Shown here: piece after piece, positions 1 to 8,901 of the stretch
How positions within the stretch are numbered: position 1 is the first letter of the stretch
Layout: each line of letters opens with the position of its first letter
Source of the DNA: Steroidobacter gossypii
GTDB taxonomy: Bacteria > Pseudomonadota > Gammaproteobacteria > Steroidobacterales > Steroidobacteraceae
Reading direction: 5' to 3'
NCBI RefSeq assembly: GCF_016801985.1
Contig: NZ_JAEVLS010000004.1
Location: 434,001-498,000, forward strand
DNA: 64,000 nt
The notes under the pieces: model-generated
The model's database searches: none
What the model saw: only the letters and a program-made list of their open reading frames with translations
What the model was told of the DNA's origin: nothing
Program-made: the position numbers and the translations under genes

Positions 1-741
1 GAGGAAGTCCATGTAAGGCGACACCAGCACGATGCCGTTCAGCGACACGTTGTGACGGGTCAGCAGATCGTAAGTCACGCCGCCGGTGCGAATGCCGCCG
101 TAGCTTTCGCCGATGATGAACTTCGGGCTGGCCCAGCGCTGGAATTCGCCCAGATAGCGCACGATGAAATCGGACACCGACCGGATGTCGTTGTCGACGC
201 CCCAGAACTGCTTGCCCTCGGCCTTGCCGACCGGGCGCGAAAAGCCGGTGCCGACCGGATCGATCAGCACCAGATCGGCGCGATCGAGGAAACTGTATTC
301 ATTGTCCACCAGCTTGAACGGACCGCGCGTATTGCTCTCGAGATCCTGGATCACGGCGCGACGCGGGCCGAGGATGCCCATGTGCAACCAGGCTGAGGCC
401 GAGCCCGGGCCGCCGTTGTATGCAAACACGATGGGCCGGGTGGTCGTGTCCTGGCCGGTGCGCACATACGAAGTGAAGCCGAACAGAGCGATCGGCTCGT
501 CCTTCTCATTCTTCATGAGCAGCGTGCCGGTCTTGGCCTCGTAGTCCACCGCCTTGCCGCCGATCCGGATCTGGTGTCGCGTGGTCCACACCTTGGGCTC
601 GGGCGCCGGCCTTTCCTGCTTTTCTTCCTGCTGTTTTTCCTGCTCCACCGGCAGCGTGGTCTGAGCGGCGCCGGCGAGTGTCGGCGTGGCGAGCGACAGG
701 AATGCAGCGAGTACAGCGACGAGGCGATAGTTGGTCATCAT
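1..741 (-). CDS. Serine carboxypeptidase-like protein (peptidase S10), 3'-truncated by window edge
   Basis: The first 247 codons are present; the reading frame runs off the left edge. Residues 1-25 form a signal peptide (MMTNYRLVAVLAAFLSLATP...), followed by a Glu/Lys/Gln-rich linker. Around residue 108 is the oxyanion-hole motif NGGPGSAS, and around residue 211 the nucleophile elbow GESYGG with the catalytic Ser; both are diagnostic of MEROPS S10. The Asp and His of the triad would lie in the missing C-terminal half (family members are about 450-520 aa). Expected role: secreted or periplasmic exopeptidase. Two consecutive ATG codons stand at the start. It is transcribed alone here, tail away from the neighbouring hydrolase. 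Confidence 0.9.
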   Translation of the reverse strand, partial: MMTNYRLVAVLAAFLSLATPTLAGAAQTTLPVEQEKQQEEKQERPAPEPKVWTTRHQIRIGGKAVDYEAKTGTLLMKNEKDEPIALFGFTSYVRTGQDTTTRPIVFAYNGGPGSASAWLHMGILGPRRAVIQDLESNTRGPFKLVDNEYSFLDRADLVLIDPVGTGFSRPVGKAEGKQFWGVDNDIRSVSDFIVRYLGEFQRWASPKFIIGESYGGIRTGGVTYDLLTRHNVSLNGIVLVSPYMDFL

Positions 742-893
742 GCATCCACCAGTCTTGCAACGGAGGGCGGCAAGTATAGGGCGACTGCCGCTGGGACACA
801 TGAAGGTTGTGTCAGACCTCGAAGCTGCTGCCGAGTGCCTGCACGGCGGCTCGGCAGTCCCCGTCCAGAATAGAGGATTTCGCGCAGCGTAAC

Positions 894-1754
894 TCAGCCT
901 TCCAGAAAATCGGTCACCGTCTGAATGAACTGCTCCGGTTGTTCGATGTTCGAAAGGTGCACCACCGGCAACACCACCAAACGGGCACCCGGAATCGCAG
1001 CGGCGATCGCCTCGCCATGGCTAGCCGCCGTGACCGTGTCATGGCGGCCAGCGATCACCAACGTGGGACGGTTGATGAGCGCAATCGTGCGACGCAGGTC
1101 AGCATCGCGCACCGCCGCCCAAGCGCCGGCAATGCCGTGACGGTCCGTCGCTAACAACATCGCGCGGAACTCCTTCACAACCGGCGCATCCGATTCCATC
1201 CACTGCGCAGGGAACCAGTTGCGAAGAAACATTTCGGCCGTTTCCTTCATGTCGGGCGCTTGCTCCACGGCGTGGATCGCCGCATCCCACTGCCTGGCCG
1301 GCCCGAGGTACGGCGAAGTGTTGGCGAGCACCAGCCGATCGATGCGCTCGGGCGAGTGAATACCCAACCATTGCCCAACGAAGCCGCCGAGCGAGAGCCC
1401 CAGAAAATGAGCTCGGTCGATCTGCAGCTCATCCATGAGCTCGATCACGTCACGTCCGAGACGGTCGAGCGAATACGCGCCGAGCGGCGCTCCCGATTTG
1501 CCATGACCGCGCGTGTCGTATCGAACCACGCGATAATTGCGCGCGAGGGCATCGATCTGCCCGTCCCACATATGCAGCGATGTGCCAATCGAGTTGGACA
1601 GGATGAGCACCGGCCGATCCGCCGGACCGTCGATGCGATAGGCCATGCGCATGCCGTCGCCGGTCGTGAAGAAAGATTCGGTGGAAGAATGCGCAGGCGA
1701 CCCGCTCAAAGCGGCAGTCGCGGCGATTGCGGTCAAGGCTGTTTTGAGGCTCAT
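894..1754 (-). CDS. Secreted alpha/beta hydrolase, PcaD (3-oxoadipate enol-lactonase)-like
   Basis: A 286-aa alpha/beta hydrolase. The nucleophile elbow LGLSLGG places the catalytic Ser near residue 121; a candidate acid is Asp near 239 (GRHDTV) and the His near 266 (VVHLSNIEQPEQF). The core, with YDTRGHGKS and the spacing of triad residues, resembles 3-oxoadipate enol-lactonases. The odd feature is an N-terminal signal peptide (about residues 1-23, ending SPAHS): PcaD itself is cytoplasmic, so a different, periplasmic ester or lactone substrate is likely. An AGGAG stands ahead of the ATG. It is divergent from a LysR gene, which probably controls it. Function beyond hydrolase is inference. 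Confidence 0.85.
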   Translation of the reverse strand: MSLKTALTAIAATAALSGSPAHSSTESFFTTGDGMRMAYRIDGPADRPVLILSNSIGTSLHMWDGQIDALARNYRVVRYDTRGHGKSGAPLGAYSLDRLGRDVIELMDELQIDRAHFLGLSLGGFVGQWLGIHSPERIDRLVLANTSPYLGPARQWDAAIHAVEQAPDMKETAEMFLRNWFPAQWMESDAPVVKEFRAMLLATDRHGIAGAWAAVRDADLRRTIALINRPTLVIAGRHDTVTAASHGEAIAAAIPGARLVVLPVVHLSNIEQPEQFIQTVTDFLEG

Positions 1755-1818
1755 CGAAACATCTCCTGGCTGGTCGTCGTGGGAAATCGTAGCCAGTCCG
1801 CTGTTCGATGGATATTAT

Positions 1819-1844
1819 TAACTTCGGACAGACTCTGTAACTTC
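1819..1844 (+). promoter_or_regulatory. Direct repeat TAACTTC x2 in the hydrolase/LysR divergent promoter region
   Basis: TAACTTC occurs at 1819-1825 and 1838-1844, a 19-bp period, within the 98-bp gap between the divergent hydrolase and LysR genes. Same-face repeats of this spacing could be regulator half-sites. No matched -35/-10 pair was assigned. Confidence 0.25.
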
Positions 1845-1852
1845 TTCTGACA

Positions 1853-2821
1853 ATGGCTCAGTTCACTCTCAACGAGCTTCAATGCTTCGACGCGGTAGTG
1901 CAGGCCGGCGCGTTTCAAGCGGCGGCCACACGTTTGCATCGATCCCATCCCGCGGTGTTTGCAGCCGTCGCGAAGCTCGAACAGCAACTTGGCGTGCAGC
2001 TGCTCGATCGCAGCGGCTATCGAGTTCAGCCCACCGAGGCGGGACGTTCGCTGCATCGTCGTGTGCAAGGGCTGCTACAGCTGGCCGAGGACGTGGGCAC
2101 GCATGCCAGACAGCTGGCCATGGGCGAAGAAACACAGCTCAGAGTGGTGCTCGGCGATCTGTGCCCGCGCCCCGCTCTGCTGGGACTGCTGAGCACGTTC
2201 TTCGCTCGCTTTCGTCAGACTCGCCTGCACCTGCACTTCGAGGCAGTCACCGGGCCGTGGGAGCGCCTGTTCGACGATGAGGCGGATCTCATCGTCCACC
2301 GCATCGACAAATCCGACGAGCGACTGGAGTGGATCGATCTGGGCAAAGTGACGCTGATCCCGGTCGCGGCGCCGGGCTTCTTGCCCTTCCCCGTGACAGC
2401 GACGATCGCGCCCGCGCAGATGCGCGATCTCACTCAGTGTGTGATTCGCGATACGACGCGGCGAGGTCCGGGCGAAAGTCACTACATCGTCGACGGCGCC
2501 CATCAATGCACCGTGGCCGATCACACCATGAAAAAGGAGCTGATCGTGCAGGGCATGGCCTGGGGCCATCTGCCGCGATTTCTGATCGAGGACGAGCTGC
2601 GCGACGGTCGCCTGGTGTCTCTCGCAGGTCGTCACTACCCCGGCGTAGTCGAAGATCTGGTGGTCGCACGCCGCGCCGATCGGCCGCATGGTCCCATCGC
2701 GAGCCGCCTGTGGTCGTACTTGCAGGAGCAAGCTCCGTCGGTGCGATCCCAACTCGCCCCCGCTCCGACTCGCGGTCGATCGGAGCCGCGCAGTCGCCGT
2801 CGAGTCAAACCTCGTCGATGA
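1853..2821 (+). CDS. LysR-family transcriptional regulator
   Basis: A 322-aa LysR-type regulator. Residues about 4-62 form the winged helix-turn-helix (LNELQCFDAVVQAGAFQAAATRLHRSHPAVFAAVAKLEQQLG), followed by a linker helix and a periplasmic-binding-like effector domain to about residue 290. The C-terminal 30 residues are Arg/Pro/Ser-rich and beyond the family's usual end. It is divergent from the secreted alpha/beta hydrolase with a 98-bp shared control region, the usual LysR arrangement, so that gene is the likely target. Effector unknown. It ends 3 bp from the stop of the convergent TetR gene. Confidence 0.9.
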   Translation: MAQFTLNELQCFDAVVQAGAFQAAATRLHRSHPAVFAAVAKLEQQLGVQLLDRSGYRVQPTEAGRSLHRRVQGLLQLAEDVGTHARQLAMGEETQLRVVLGDLCPRPALLGLLSTFFARFRQTRLHLHFEAVTGPWERLFDDEADLIVHRIDKSDERLEWIDLGKVTLIPVAAPGFLPFPVTATIAPAQMRDLTQCVIRDTTRRGPGESHYIVDGAHQCTVADHTMKKELIVQGMAWGHLPRFLIEDELRDGRLVSLAGRHYPGVVEDLVVARRADRPHGPIASRLWSYLQEQAPSVRSQLAPAPTRGRSEPRSRRRVKPRR

Positions 2822-2824
2822 CAG

Positions 2825-3448
2825 CTACTGCAGGTATCGCACGATGAGCCGCGTGGCCTCCTCTACCAGCGCGGCGAATACTTCTTCAGTAAACGATTGG
2901 GAGTGATGCAAGACCGCCGTGTGCGTCAACGCCTCGATCGAGGTCACGCAGACAAAGGTCGCCAGGTCGAGATCCACGACGCGGATCTCGCCGCGATGCC
3001 TCTCCAGGAAGGCTTTGAACAAGACGAAGTTCTCGCGATTGAAAACTTCCACGCTCTCGAGCTTGCCGGTGCGCGGCAACTGCTCGGCGAGCACGCGATG
3101 TAACTTCGGATCGATGCGATGCGCGTCGACCGCCATCGCTACCAGCCTGCGCACGGCTTGTTCCATCGGCAGATGCTCGACTGCCGCGAGCGTACCTTGC
3201 ACGAGCTCCATGGTTTGCCGAGTGTGGCGCTCGATGACTGCCGCAACCAGCGCCTCTTTGCTGGGAAAATATTGATAGAGCGAACCCACGCTTACGCCCG
3301 CCTGCTCGGCGATGCGATTGGTGCTGGCCTTATCGAAGCCCTCCTTGACCAGAATGCGAGCAGTCGCTTCCACCAGCGCATCCACAGTCGCGCGCGAACG
3401 CTCCTGAGAGGCGTGCTTTCTGGGCCTGGTAAGCGGTTTTCGCGCCAT
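2825..3448 (-). CDS. TetR/AcrR-family transcriptional regulator
   Basis: A 207-aa TetR-type repressor. A basic N-terminus (MARKPLTRPRKHASQERSR) leads into the helix-turn-helix at about residues 20-65 (ILVKEGFDKASTNRIAEQAGVSVGSLYQYFPSKEALVAAV), then an all-helical ligand domain. A GGAG lies 8 nt before the ATG. It is divergent from the DinB-like gene, and the gap carries a 22-bp near-perfect palindrome (3476-3497) of the size TetR dimers bind, so autoregulation plus control of the DinB-like gene is likely. Ligand not predictable. Confidence 0.9.
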   Translation of the reverse strand: MARKPLTRPRKHASQERSRATVDALVEATARILVKEGFDKASTNRIAEQAGVSVGSLYQYFPSKEALVAAVIERHTRQTMELVQGTLAAVEHLPMEQAVRRLVAMAVDAHRIDPKLHRVLAEQLPRTGKLESVEVFNRENFVLFKAFLERHRGEIRVVDLDLATFVCVTSIEALTHTAVLHHSQSFTEEVFAALVEEATRLIVRYLQ

Positions 3449-3475
3449 CGGCTGCGCTCCGGAATGCGAGTAGGC

Positions 3476-3497
3476 AATGCGAGCTATCGCTCGTATT
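3476..3497. promoter_or_regulatory. 22-bp palindrome, candidate TetR operator
   Basis: Half-sites AATGCGAGC (3476-3484) and GCTCGTATT (3489-3497) flank a 4-bp centre TATC; the arms match at 8 of 9 positions. A further partial copy of the left arm, AATGCGAGT, starts at 3463. The site lies between the TetR ATG (3448) and the DinB-like ATG (3538), where it could repress both. Confidence 0.55.
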
Positions 3498-3537
3498 CTG
3501 CACCCGTCCGCTGAAATGGCAACGGAGGACGAACGCC

Positions 3538-4023
3538 ATGTCTTTCAATCCCTACACGCAGCTCATCGATGTCAAACGCTGGGCAGATCGCGGCTTGTAC
3601 GACACGGTCCGGCAGAATCTCCCCCGGCTGACCAGCGAAGACCGGTGGATCATGCTTCGCATCCTCGATCACATCCATGCGGTCGACCGCATCTTCCAGC
3701 ATCACCTGCTGGGACTGCCGCACACGTTCAAGGCAGCGCGCTCCGAAACGATGCCCGAGCTGCCGGCGCTGGCGCAAAGCACGCAGGAAGTGGACGAGTG
3801 GTATTCCTTTTACGTGCGCAGCTTGTCGGATGACGATTTCCTGCAGCCGGTCGAATTCACTTTCACCAGCGGCAAGCAGGCGCGCATGACTCGCGGCGAA
3901 ATCCTTCTGCATGTATGCATGCACGGCAACTATCATCGCGGCAATGCCGGCGCACTGTTGCAGATGAGGGGCATGACGCCGAGCCGTGACTCGATCACGG
4001 ACTATATCGAGGAGGCGGCGTGA
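3538..4023 (+). CDS. DinB-family putative metal-dependent protein
   Basis: A 161-aa four-helix-bundle protein of the DinB/YfiT superfamily. The three metal-ligand histidines are visible: one in DHIHAVDRIFQHH (about residues 43-55) and two in HVCMHGNYHRGN (about 123-134), the latter being the hallmark DinB HxxxHRG segment. Family members include thiol transferases and bacillithiol/mycothiol-dependent enzymes, but most are uncharacterised; no substrate can be assigned. ACGGAGG precedes the ATG. Its divergent TetR neighbour probably regulates it, which suggests a stress- or xenobiotic-induced role. Confidence 0.85.
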   Translation: MSFNPYTQLIDVKRWADRGLYDTVRQNLPRLTSEDRWIMLRILDHIHAVDRIFQHHLLGLPHTFKAARSETMPELPALAQSTQEVDEWYSFYVRSLSDDDFLQPVEFTFTSGKQARMTRGEILLHVCMHGNYHRGNAGALLQMRGMTPSRDSITDYIEEAA

Positions 4024-4027
4024 TCGC

Positions 4028-4045
4028 TTGCTCAGGGATGAGCAA
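4028..4045. terminator. Weak hairpin between convergent DinB-like and ABC genes
   Basis: TTGCTC (4028-4033) pairs with GAGCAA (4040-4045) over a 6-nt loop and overlaps the stop codon of the ABC gene. No T-run follows on either strand, so termination is only a possibility. Confidence 0.25.
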
Positions 4046-6176
4046 TCACGAGCAGCGTCGGCGCTCGGGAGAGAGCACAACGCAAGCAACGATCCAGAGT
4101 GTCTGGATCCAGCGCTGCAAAACTCTCATCGAGCACGACCAGCTCGGCGCGCTGTAACAACGCGCGAGCCAGAAACAGGCGGCTGCGCTCGCCATGGGAA
4201 AGTTGCCAGCCGGTTTCGCCGACGATTTGCATCAGCCCCGAAGGCATGCGGTCGAGCAACTCGCCCAGACCGAGCTCACGGCAGAGCTCGTCGGCCTCCT
4301 CCAGATCCGACTCCTCGGGTGGCCAACGCCGGCCCATGAGCAAGTTGAAGGCGAACGTTCCGCTGAGTACGTGGTTCTCATGGAACTGCGGCGCGGCGGT
4401 GCTCAGCCGCCGCCACGTGTCGCCCCAAGTGTGCCGGTCGAGGCCGTCGAGCAACAGCAAGCCCGATTCCGGTTGACGCAGGCCGACCAGCAGGGAGGCC
4501 AGCGTCGACTTGCCACCGCCGGACGGCCCCTCGAGCAGGATGCGATCCTTGCGATGAATGGTGAAGTGACAACCGTCGATGACCGGCGCCGACTGCGGTC
4601 GCTGACGGTAGACGAGATCGCGTGCGTGCACCAACACTCTGGCCGACTCTGCAGACGATGGGCTCGGCTCTGCAGCGGCCGGCAGTGTGCCGGCAGAGTC
4701 GTCGCTCTCACTTGCTGCCGCGAATAGAGGTGCAACTTCCTTCGCCGCCACCGCAGCTCTCAGCAGCGAGGACAGGCCGACCGCGACCGAGCTCAGCGCA
4801 CGATGCGCCAGCAACACACCACCGAGCGCAATGGCAAGCCCCGTCGTCTCCGCAGCGCCTGAAACAAACGCGGGCGCAAGCCCCAGCAATCCGACAACGA
4901 GCCAGCCACGCGGGACACCCGCGGCGAGGGGAACGTATGCGCCATCGAAATCCTTCGAGGAAGTCACGTAGCGGTCGAGTTCGTGATCTTCGTCTTCGTG
5001 TCTGTGTTCGGCCGCCTGTTGAACCATGCGCGTACGGTGGCCAACCATACGCTCGATGAGATCGTGAGTCAGGCCGAGTCGAGCCTGGCTCCACTTGCGC
5101 AGCCGGACGTAATAGCGCTTCGCGAGGACGGCCGTGATGAGCAACCAGCCCAACAGCAACACTACGTGCCACGCGCCGCCTGCTCCCATTGCCAGCACCC
5201 ATGCCGCCAGCCCGAGCTCGATGCTCGCGATCAGCACGGCGAAGCCGCCGCTGAGCGCCATCGACTCCAAAGCCTCTGATTCGATCACACGGCTGAGCCA
5301 CTGGCCCGCGCCGCGTCGTCGCGCTTCTTCCATGCTTATTTTCAAAGCGCCTGACAGCAGCCGTTGTTTCAACAGCACCGCAGCCGCAATCGACAAGGTT
5401 CCCTGCAGCCAGCCCCCGGCCAGTCGCAGCGGCACGGTACCCAGCAACAGCAACACCCAGGCGAGCAGCCAGCCGGCGTCGAGCTGGCCCGCCAGAGCGC
5501 CACGTCCGATGAGGGACCAGCCGGCAATCTCCATAGCGAACAACGCCCCGAAGATCGCCAGCATCGCGACCAGACGGTCTGGCAGCCGCTGGTAAGCGAG
5601 TTGCTTCCAGAAACTTGCCGTGGTCGGGATCCTCAGCAGCCAACAGCCAGGCACGCGCTGCCCCGCCATGCGCTCCTGAATCAGCAGGCGCTTGATCTTT
5701 ACTCTGCGCCGGGGCGCGATGTTTGTTTGCTCCAGCAGCGCGTCTACATCCGCGATCACCGGCCGCTCCTGCTCGGCGCACAGCGACGCTTTCACCTGCT
5801 CGAGCGGGAACTCGACGATGCGCAGCTCACGATCCACCAACACCGCCATGCGCGCGCGAGAACGAAGCAGCAGCAAGAGCGAAGGCTCGCCGGATTCTGG
5901 TCCGTCGATCTCTCGATAGCGCAGCAGCGCAGGCCCGGCGCCACGCAGCAGTTCTTCGACTTCCGCCCCGCTCGCTTCGACGGGCTCAACTTCGATGCCC
6001 TGGCTCGCGCCCACATGCAGCAGCCAGCGATCGAAATCTTCGTGATCGGGCGAGCCTTGGAATGCGGGCATGGACGCAGTGGAGTGCGACGGTTTCATGC
6101 CAGCAAGACGCGCCAGCGAGGCAACCGCCTCGGGCATGCGGCTCACGGGCCACGCCAGTGCGGCGAGCTCACTCAT
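4032..6176 (-). CDS. ABC exporter, fused permease/ATPase with non-catalytic N-terminal domain (peptide export)
   Basis: A 714-aa half-transporter. Residues 1 to about 170 form a soluble domain without the Cys-Gly-Pro motif of C39 peptidases, so it may be a degenerate C39-like or NHLP-type domain. A membrane region follows (about 205-500, with segments such as LLAWVLLLLGTVPLRLAGGWL). The ATPase has Walker A GPSGGGKST near 554, signature LSHGERSRL near 664, Walker B LVVLDES, and stops right after the H-loop (LLVIAHP). Its ATG overlaps the end of the upstream C39-ABC gene by 8 bp, implying translational coupling. It is the last gene of the peptide operon and probably forms a heterodimer with the C39-ABC protein; that pairing is inferred. 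Confidence 0.85.
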   Translation of the reverse strand: MSELAALAWPVSRMPEAVASLARLAGMKPSHSTASMPAFQGSPDHEDFDRWLLHVGASQGIEVEPVEASGAEVEELLRGAGPALLRYREIDGPESGEPSLLLLLRSRARMAVLVDRELRIVEFPLEQVKASLCAEQERPVIADVDALLEQTNIAPRRRVKIKRLLIQERMAGQRVPGCWLLRIPTTASFWKQLAYQRLPDRLVAMLAIFGALFAMEIAGWSLIGRGALAGQLDAGWLLAWVLLLLGTVPLRLAGGWLQGTLSIAAAVLLKQRLLSGALKISMEEARRRGAGQWLSRVIESEALESMALSGGFAVLIASIELGLAAWVLAMGAGGAWHVVLLLGWLLITAVLAKRYYVRLRKWSQARLGLTHDLIERMVGHRTRMVQQAAEHRHEDEDHELDRYVTSSKDFDGAYVPLAAGVPRGWLVVGLLGLAPAFVSGAAETTGLAIALGGVLLAHRALSSVAVGLSSLLRAAVAAKEVAPLFAAASESDDSAGTLPAAAEPSPSSAESARVLVHARDLVYRQRPQSAPVIDGCHFTIHRKDRILLEGPSGGGKSTLASLLVGLRQPESGLLLLDGLDRHTWGDTWRRLSTAAPQFHENHVLSGTFAFNLLMGRRWPPEESDLEEADELCRELGLGELLDRMPSGLMQIVGETGWQLSHGERSRLFLARALLQRAELVVLDESFAALDPDTLDRCLRCALSRAPTLLVIAHP

Positions 6177-8901
6177 GGCCAGCGCTGCTCCGTGGAGTCA
6201 GAAACATTCGGCTCGACTCCTGCAATCGGCCGCCATCCAGTCGAATGCGACGCCACAGCGCCGCGCTCCAGACTCCTTGACGGAGCGCTTCTTCAACGTC
6301 GAGCAGATTGCGATAACGCGAGCCTGCGGCGAGCGCCAGCTCCTCGGGCCGACCATCCTCCACGATGCGGCCATTCTCAACCACCAGCACACGGGGAAAT
6401 GCTCTGGTTTCGCCGACATCGTGAGTCACGCAGATCAACGTCGCGTCCTGCCAGAAGCGGCGAACCTCGGTGAGATGCCGATGCCGCTGTTCGCGATCGA
6501 GACCTCTGAACGGCTCATCCAGCAACGCCAGGCGCACATTCCGTTGCCACATCGCTCGCGCGAGGCGCAATCGCTGACCTTCGCCTCCGGAGACTGAAGC
6601 GCCACCTTCCGCCAACACGGTCTGCAAACCCTGCGGCTGCCCGACGAGCATTCGGACCAGATCGGCGCTTTCCAGGATGTGCGTCAGTGTGGAGTGTGGC
6701 CCGGCGCTCGAGCTGTAGCGCAGATTCTCCAGGAGCGAGCGATTCCAGAGTTGAACCGCTGGATCGACCCACGCAGTCTCCCCACGAAGTTGCGACAGCC
6801 GTGCTGTAGTGAGCGCCACGCCATCGATGAAAACGGAACCGGCGGCAGCCTGATGCCAGCCCAGTAGCAACCCCAGCAGACTCGACTTGCCGGCCCCAGA
6901 CGGCCCGACGATGGCCACATGCTCACCGGGACGAATGCTCAAACAAACGTTCTGCAAGATCACGTGGCCAGCGGCGACCACGTCCACATCTTTCATTTCG
7001 ATGGCGATGGCCGTGGAGCGCTGCACCGGATGCGGTCCCGGCTTTCTCACGACGCCCGCCTCTGGCTGCTCCGGCGCTTTGATAGGCTCGAGCAGACGCA
7101 GGGCGACATTACGTTGCGCGGGATATTGAGCCACCAACGTCGCCAGGCTCTCGGCCAGTGTGGGCAGCTTCACCACCCAATAAACAAGCAACAGCAAACT
7201 GCCTGTGATGCCCGCCGATTCTATGTGTCGGAGCAGTAGCCAACCGGCCAGTGAGATACAAACCAACGATTGCAGCGCCTTCACCAAAAGAGTCGGACGC
7301 AGGACGCTGCGCGCGGCGCGAGCCCACTCGGTCAGTAAGCCCTCGTGCTCGCGTCGCACCGATCGTTCGGCGGAGTGCGTGCGGATGGGAACGATGCCCA
7401 GCAAAGCGTCCAGATAAAAACCATGCAAAGCGCCGGCGTGGCTGCGAGCGCGCATGTCCCGCTCGCTCAACATCGGCTGGGCCGCAATCAAGATGCCCAC
7501 GGCAAGAATGGCGATGGCAGCCGCGAGCGGCAGACTTTGCACATCGATAACTGCGATGCCCACCAGAGTGAACATCAACTCCCACCCCACTCTCACCATT
7601 CGAACTGCGAGGTCCGGCAGCTGGCGCGAGAGATAGATACTGTGCGCGCGCTCGGCCACGTCTGAAATGGGCCGGCTCTGGAAATACCGATCGCTGAGCC
7701 GCGGCAGTTTTTCAAGCAGCAGCAGGCGCAGGCGGGATTCGAGCCGCCGCCCAAGACGCAACGACTCTTCCACGATCGGGAATTCGAATACCCATAGCAG
7801 CGTGGTGAAACATAGCAAGGCTGCGAACGCGACGGCGCGCTGACTGGCGACGCTCAGATCCTGCGCGACCTCGAACAGACCGCGAAACAGCAGTGCTTCC
7901 ATGATTAGCGCGCCGACAGCAAAGCCCAGTGCCGCGAGCAGCGCTGCAGGCGTGAGCACACCATCGGCTCGTATCATGCTCCACAGCTCGCGCATCGGGT
8001 GCACGGCGCGCTCGGTAAGCGCCGCGCGAAGTTCTGGTATCAGTTGCTCGGCTCCCGGAGTGGATGGCAATCGCCCGCGTATTCGCATTAACACGGCGCC
8101 ACGCAGCAGCAGCTCTTCGCCGCCGGAATCTGCCATCGGCAACACTGCCCAATACAGCAGTGGGATGGCTTTGCATGTTCCCGGCGCTTCCTCCGCGCTA
8201 CGCGCGACCAGCGTTTCGAGCAATTCGATTGCTTGCTCTCCGCGCCGGACGCCATCTCCAGCGGTCAGTGCGCCGAGCAACCGCGTCGCCGCGTCTACTG
8301 TCGCCATTGCGTACCAGTGATTCTTCTGCGTGGCGCGCGCGACGATATCGTTCGCTTTCGCTGGCGAGGCGCCGAGCGCTCGAAGCCGGCCGATCATGAT
8401 TTGGACGGTCTCGCCCGACACCGCCCATTCGTGCCAATCGGCGGCAGGCACACGCAGCCGATGGGGAAACAATTCACCGGTAAGGCGACGACAGGTCGTC
8501 CACCGCCGCCCGACCGCTGGGTCCATCACCTGCAACCACCGGCCATGCCGCCGCCACACGATCACGAAGTGGGTCATGCCATTGGGATGCTTGATCGTGA
8601 CCATCGCCGGCAACGCATTCGCCTCCGGCACCCACAGATAATCCCTGGGCAACATCACCTGCTCGGCATCCAGACCCAGCTGGCGCGCGACGCCCTCGAT
8701 CATGTCGATGGAGGTGCCGTCGATCGAGGTCTGACAGGCCTCGCGCAGCCGCCCATAGCTGGCCGGAATGTGAAATCCTTCCAGCAAACATTTGAGCGCC
8801 GCCGGCCCGCAATCCATGGCCGAGGTCTGGATCACTTCGGGCACCCACCAGCGGCGGCGGGGCTTGAGCAGACGTTCCTTGATGGCGGGCCAGAAACTCA
8901 C
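6169..8901 (-). CDS. C39 peptidase-containing ABC exporter (bacteriocin-type processing/secretion)
   Basis: A 910-aa protein. Residues about 20-160 are a C39 cysteine peptidase with all catalytic residues: Cys31 in MDCGPAALKC, His111 in MTHFVIVWR and Asp127 in MDPAVG. An unusual soluble segment of roughly 170 residues (about 160-330) separates it from the membrane domain. The ATPase shows Walker A VGPSGAGKSS near 669, signature VSGGEGQRLRLARA near 772 and LALLDEPFRGLD. C39 exporters cut leader peptides after a Gly-Gly-type site and export the product. The GTG start overlaps the TGA of the HlyD-like gene (GTGA), so they are co-translated. Likely substrates are the two micro-peptides encoded just upstream. 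Confidence 0.92.
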   Translation of the reverse strand: MSFWPAIKERLLKPRRRWWVPEVIQTSAMDCGPAALKCLLEGFHIPASYGRLREACQTSIDGTSIDMIEGVARQLGLDAEQVMLPRDYLWVPEANALPAMVTIKHPNGMTHFVIVWRRHGRWLQVMDPAVGRRWTTCRRLTGELFPHRLRVPAADWHEWAVSGETVQIMIGRLRALGASPAKANDIVARATQKNHWYAMATVDAATRLLGALTAGDGVRRGEQAIELLETLVARSAEEAPGTCKAIPLLYWAVLPMADSGGEELLLRGAVLMRIRGRLPSTPGAEQLIPELRAALTERAVHPMRELWSMIRADGVLTPAALLAALGFAVGALIMEALLFRGLFEVAQDLSVASQRAVAFAALLCFTTLLWVFEFPIVEESLRLGRRLESRLRLLLLEKLPRLSDRYFQSRPISDVAERAHSIYLSRQLPDLAVRMVRVGWELMFTLVGIAVIDVQSLPLAAAIAILAVGILIAAQPMLSERDMRARSHAGALHGFYLDALLGIVPIRTHSAERSVRREHEGLLTEWARAARSVLRPTLLVKALQSLVCISLAGWLLLRHIESAGITGSLLLLVYWVVKLPTLAESLATLVAQYPAQRNVALRLLEPIKAPEQPEAGVVRKPGPHPVQRSTAIAIEMKDVDVVAAGHVILQNVCLSIRPGEHVAIVGPSGAGKSSLLGLLLGWHQAAAGSVFIDGVALTTARLSQLRGETAWVDPAVQLWNRSLLENLRYSSSAGPHSTLTHILESADLVRMLVGQPQGLQTVLAEGGASVSGGEGQRLRLARAMWQRNVRLALLDEPFRGLDREQRHRHLTEVRRFWQDATLICVTHDVGETRAFPRVLVVENGRIVEDGRPEELALAAGSRYRNLLDVEEALRQGVWSAALWRRIRLDGGRLQESSRMFLTPRSSAGHE

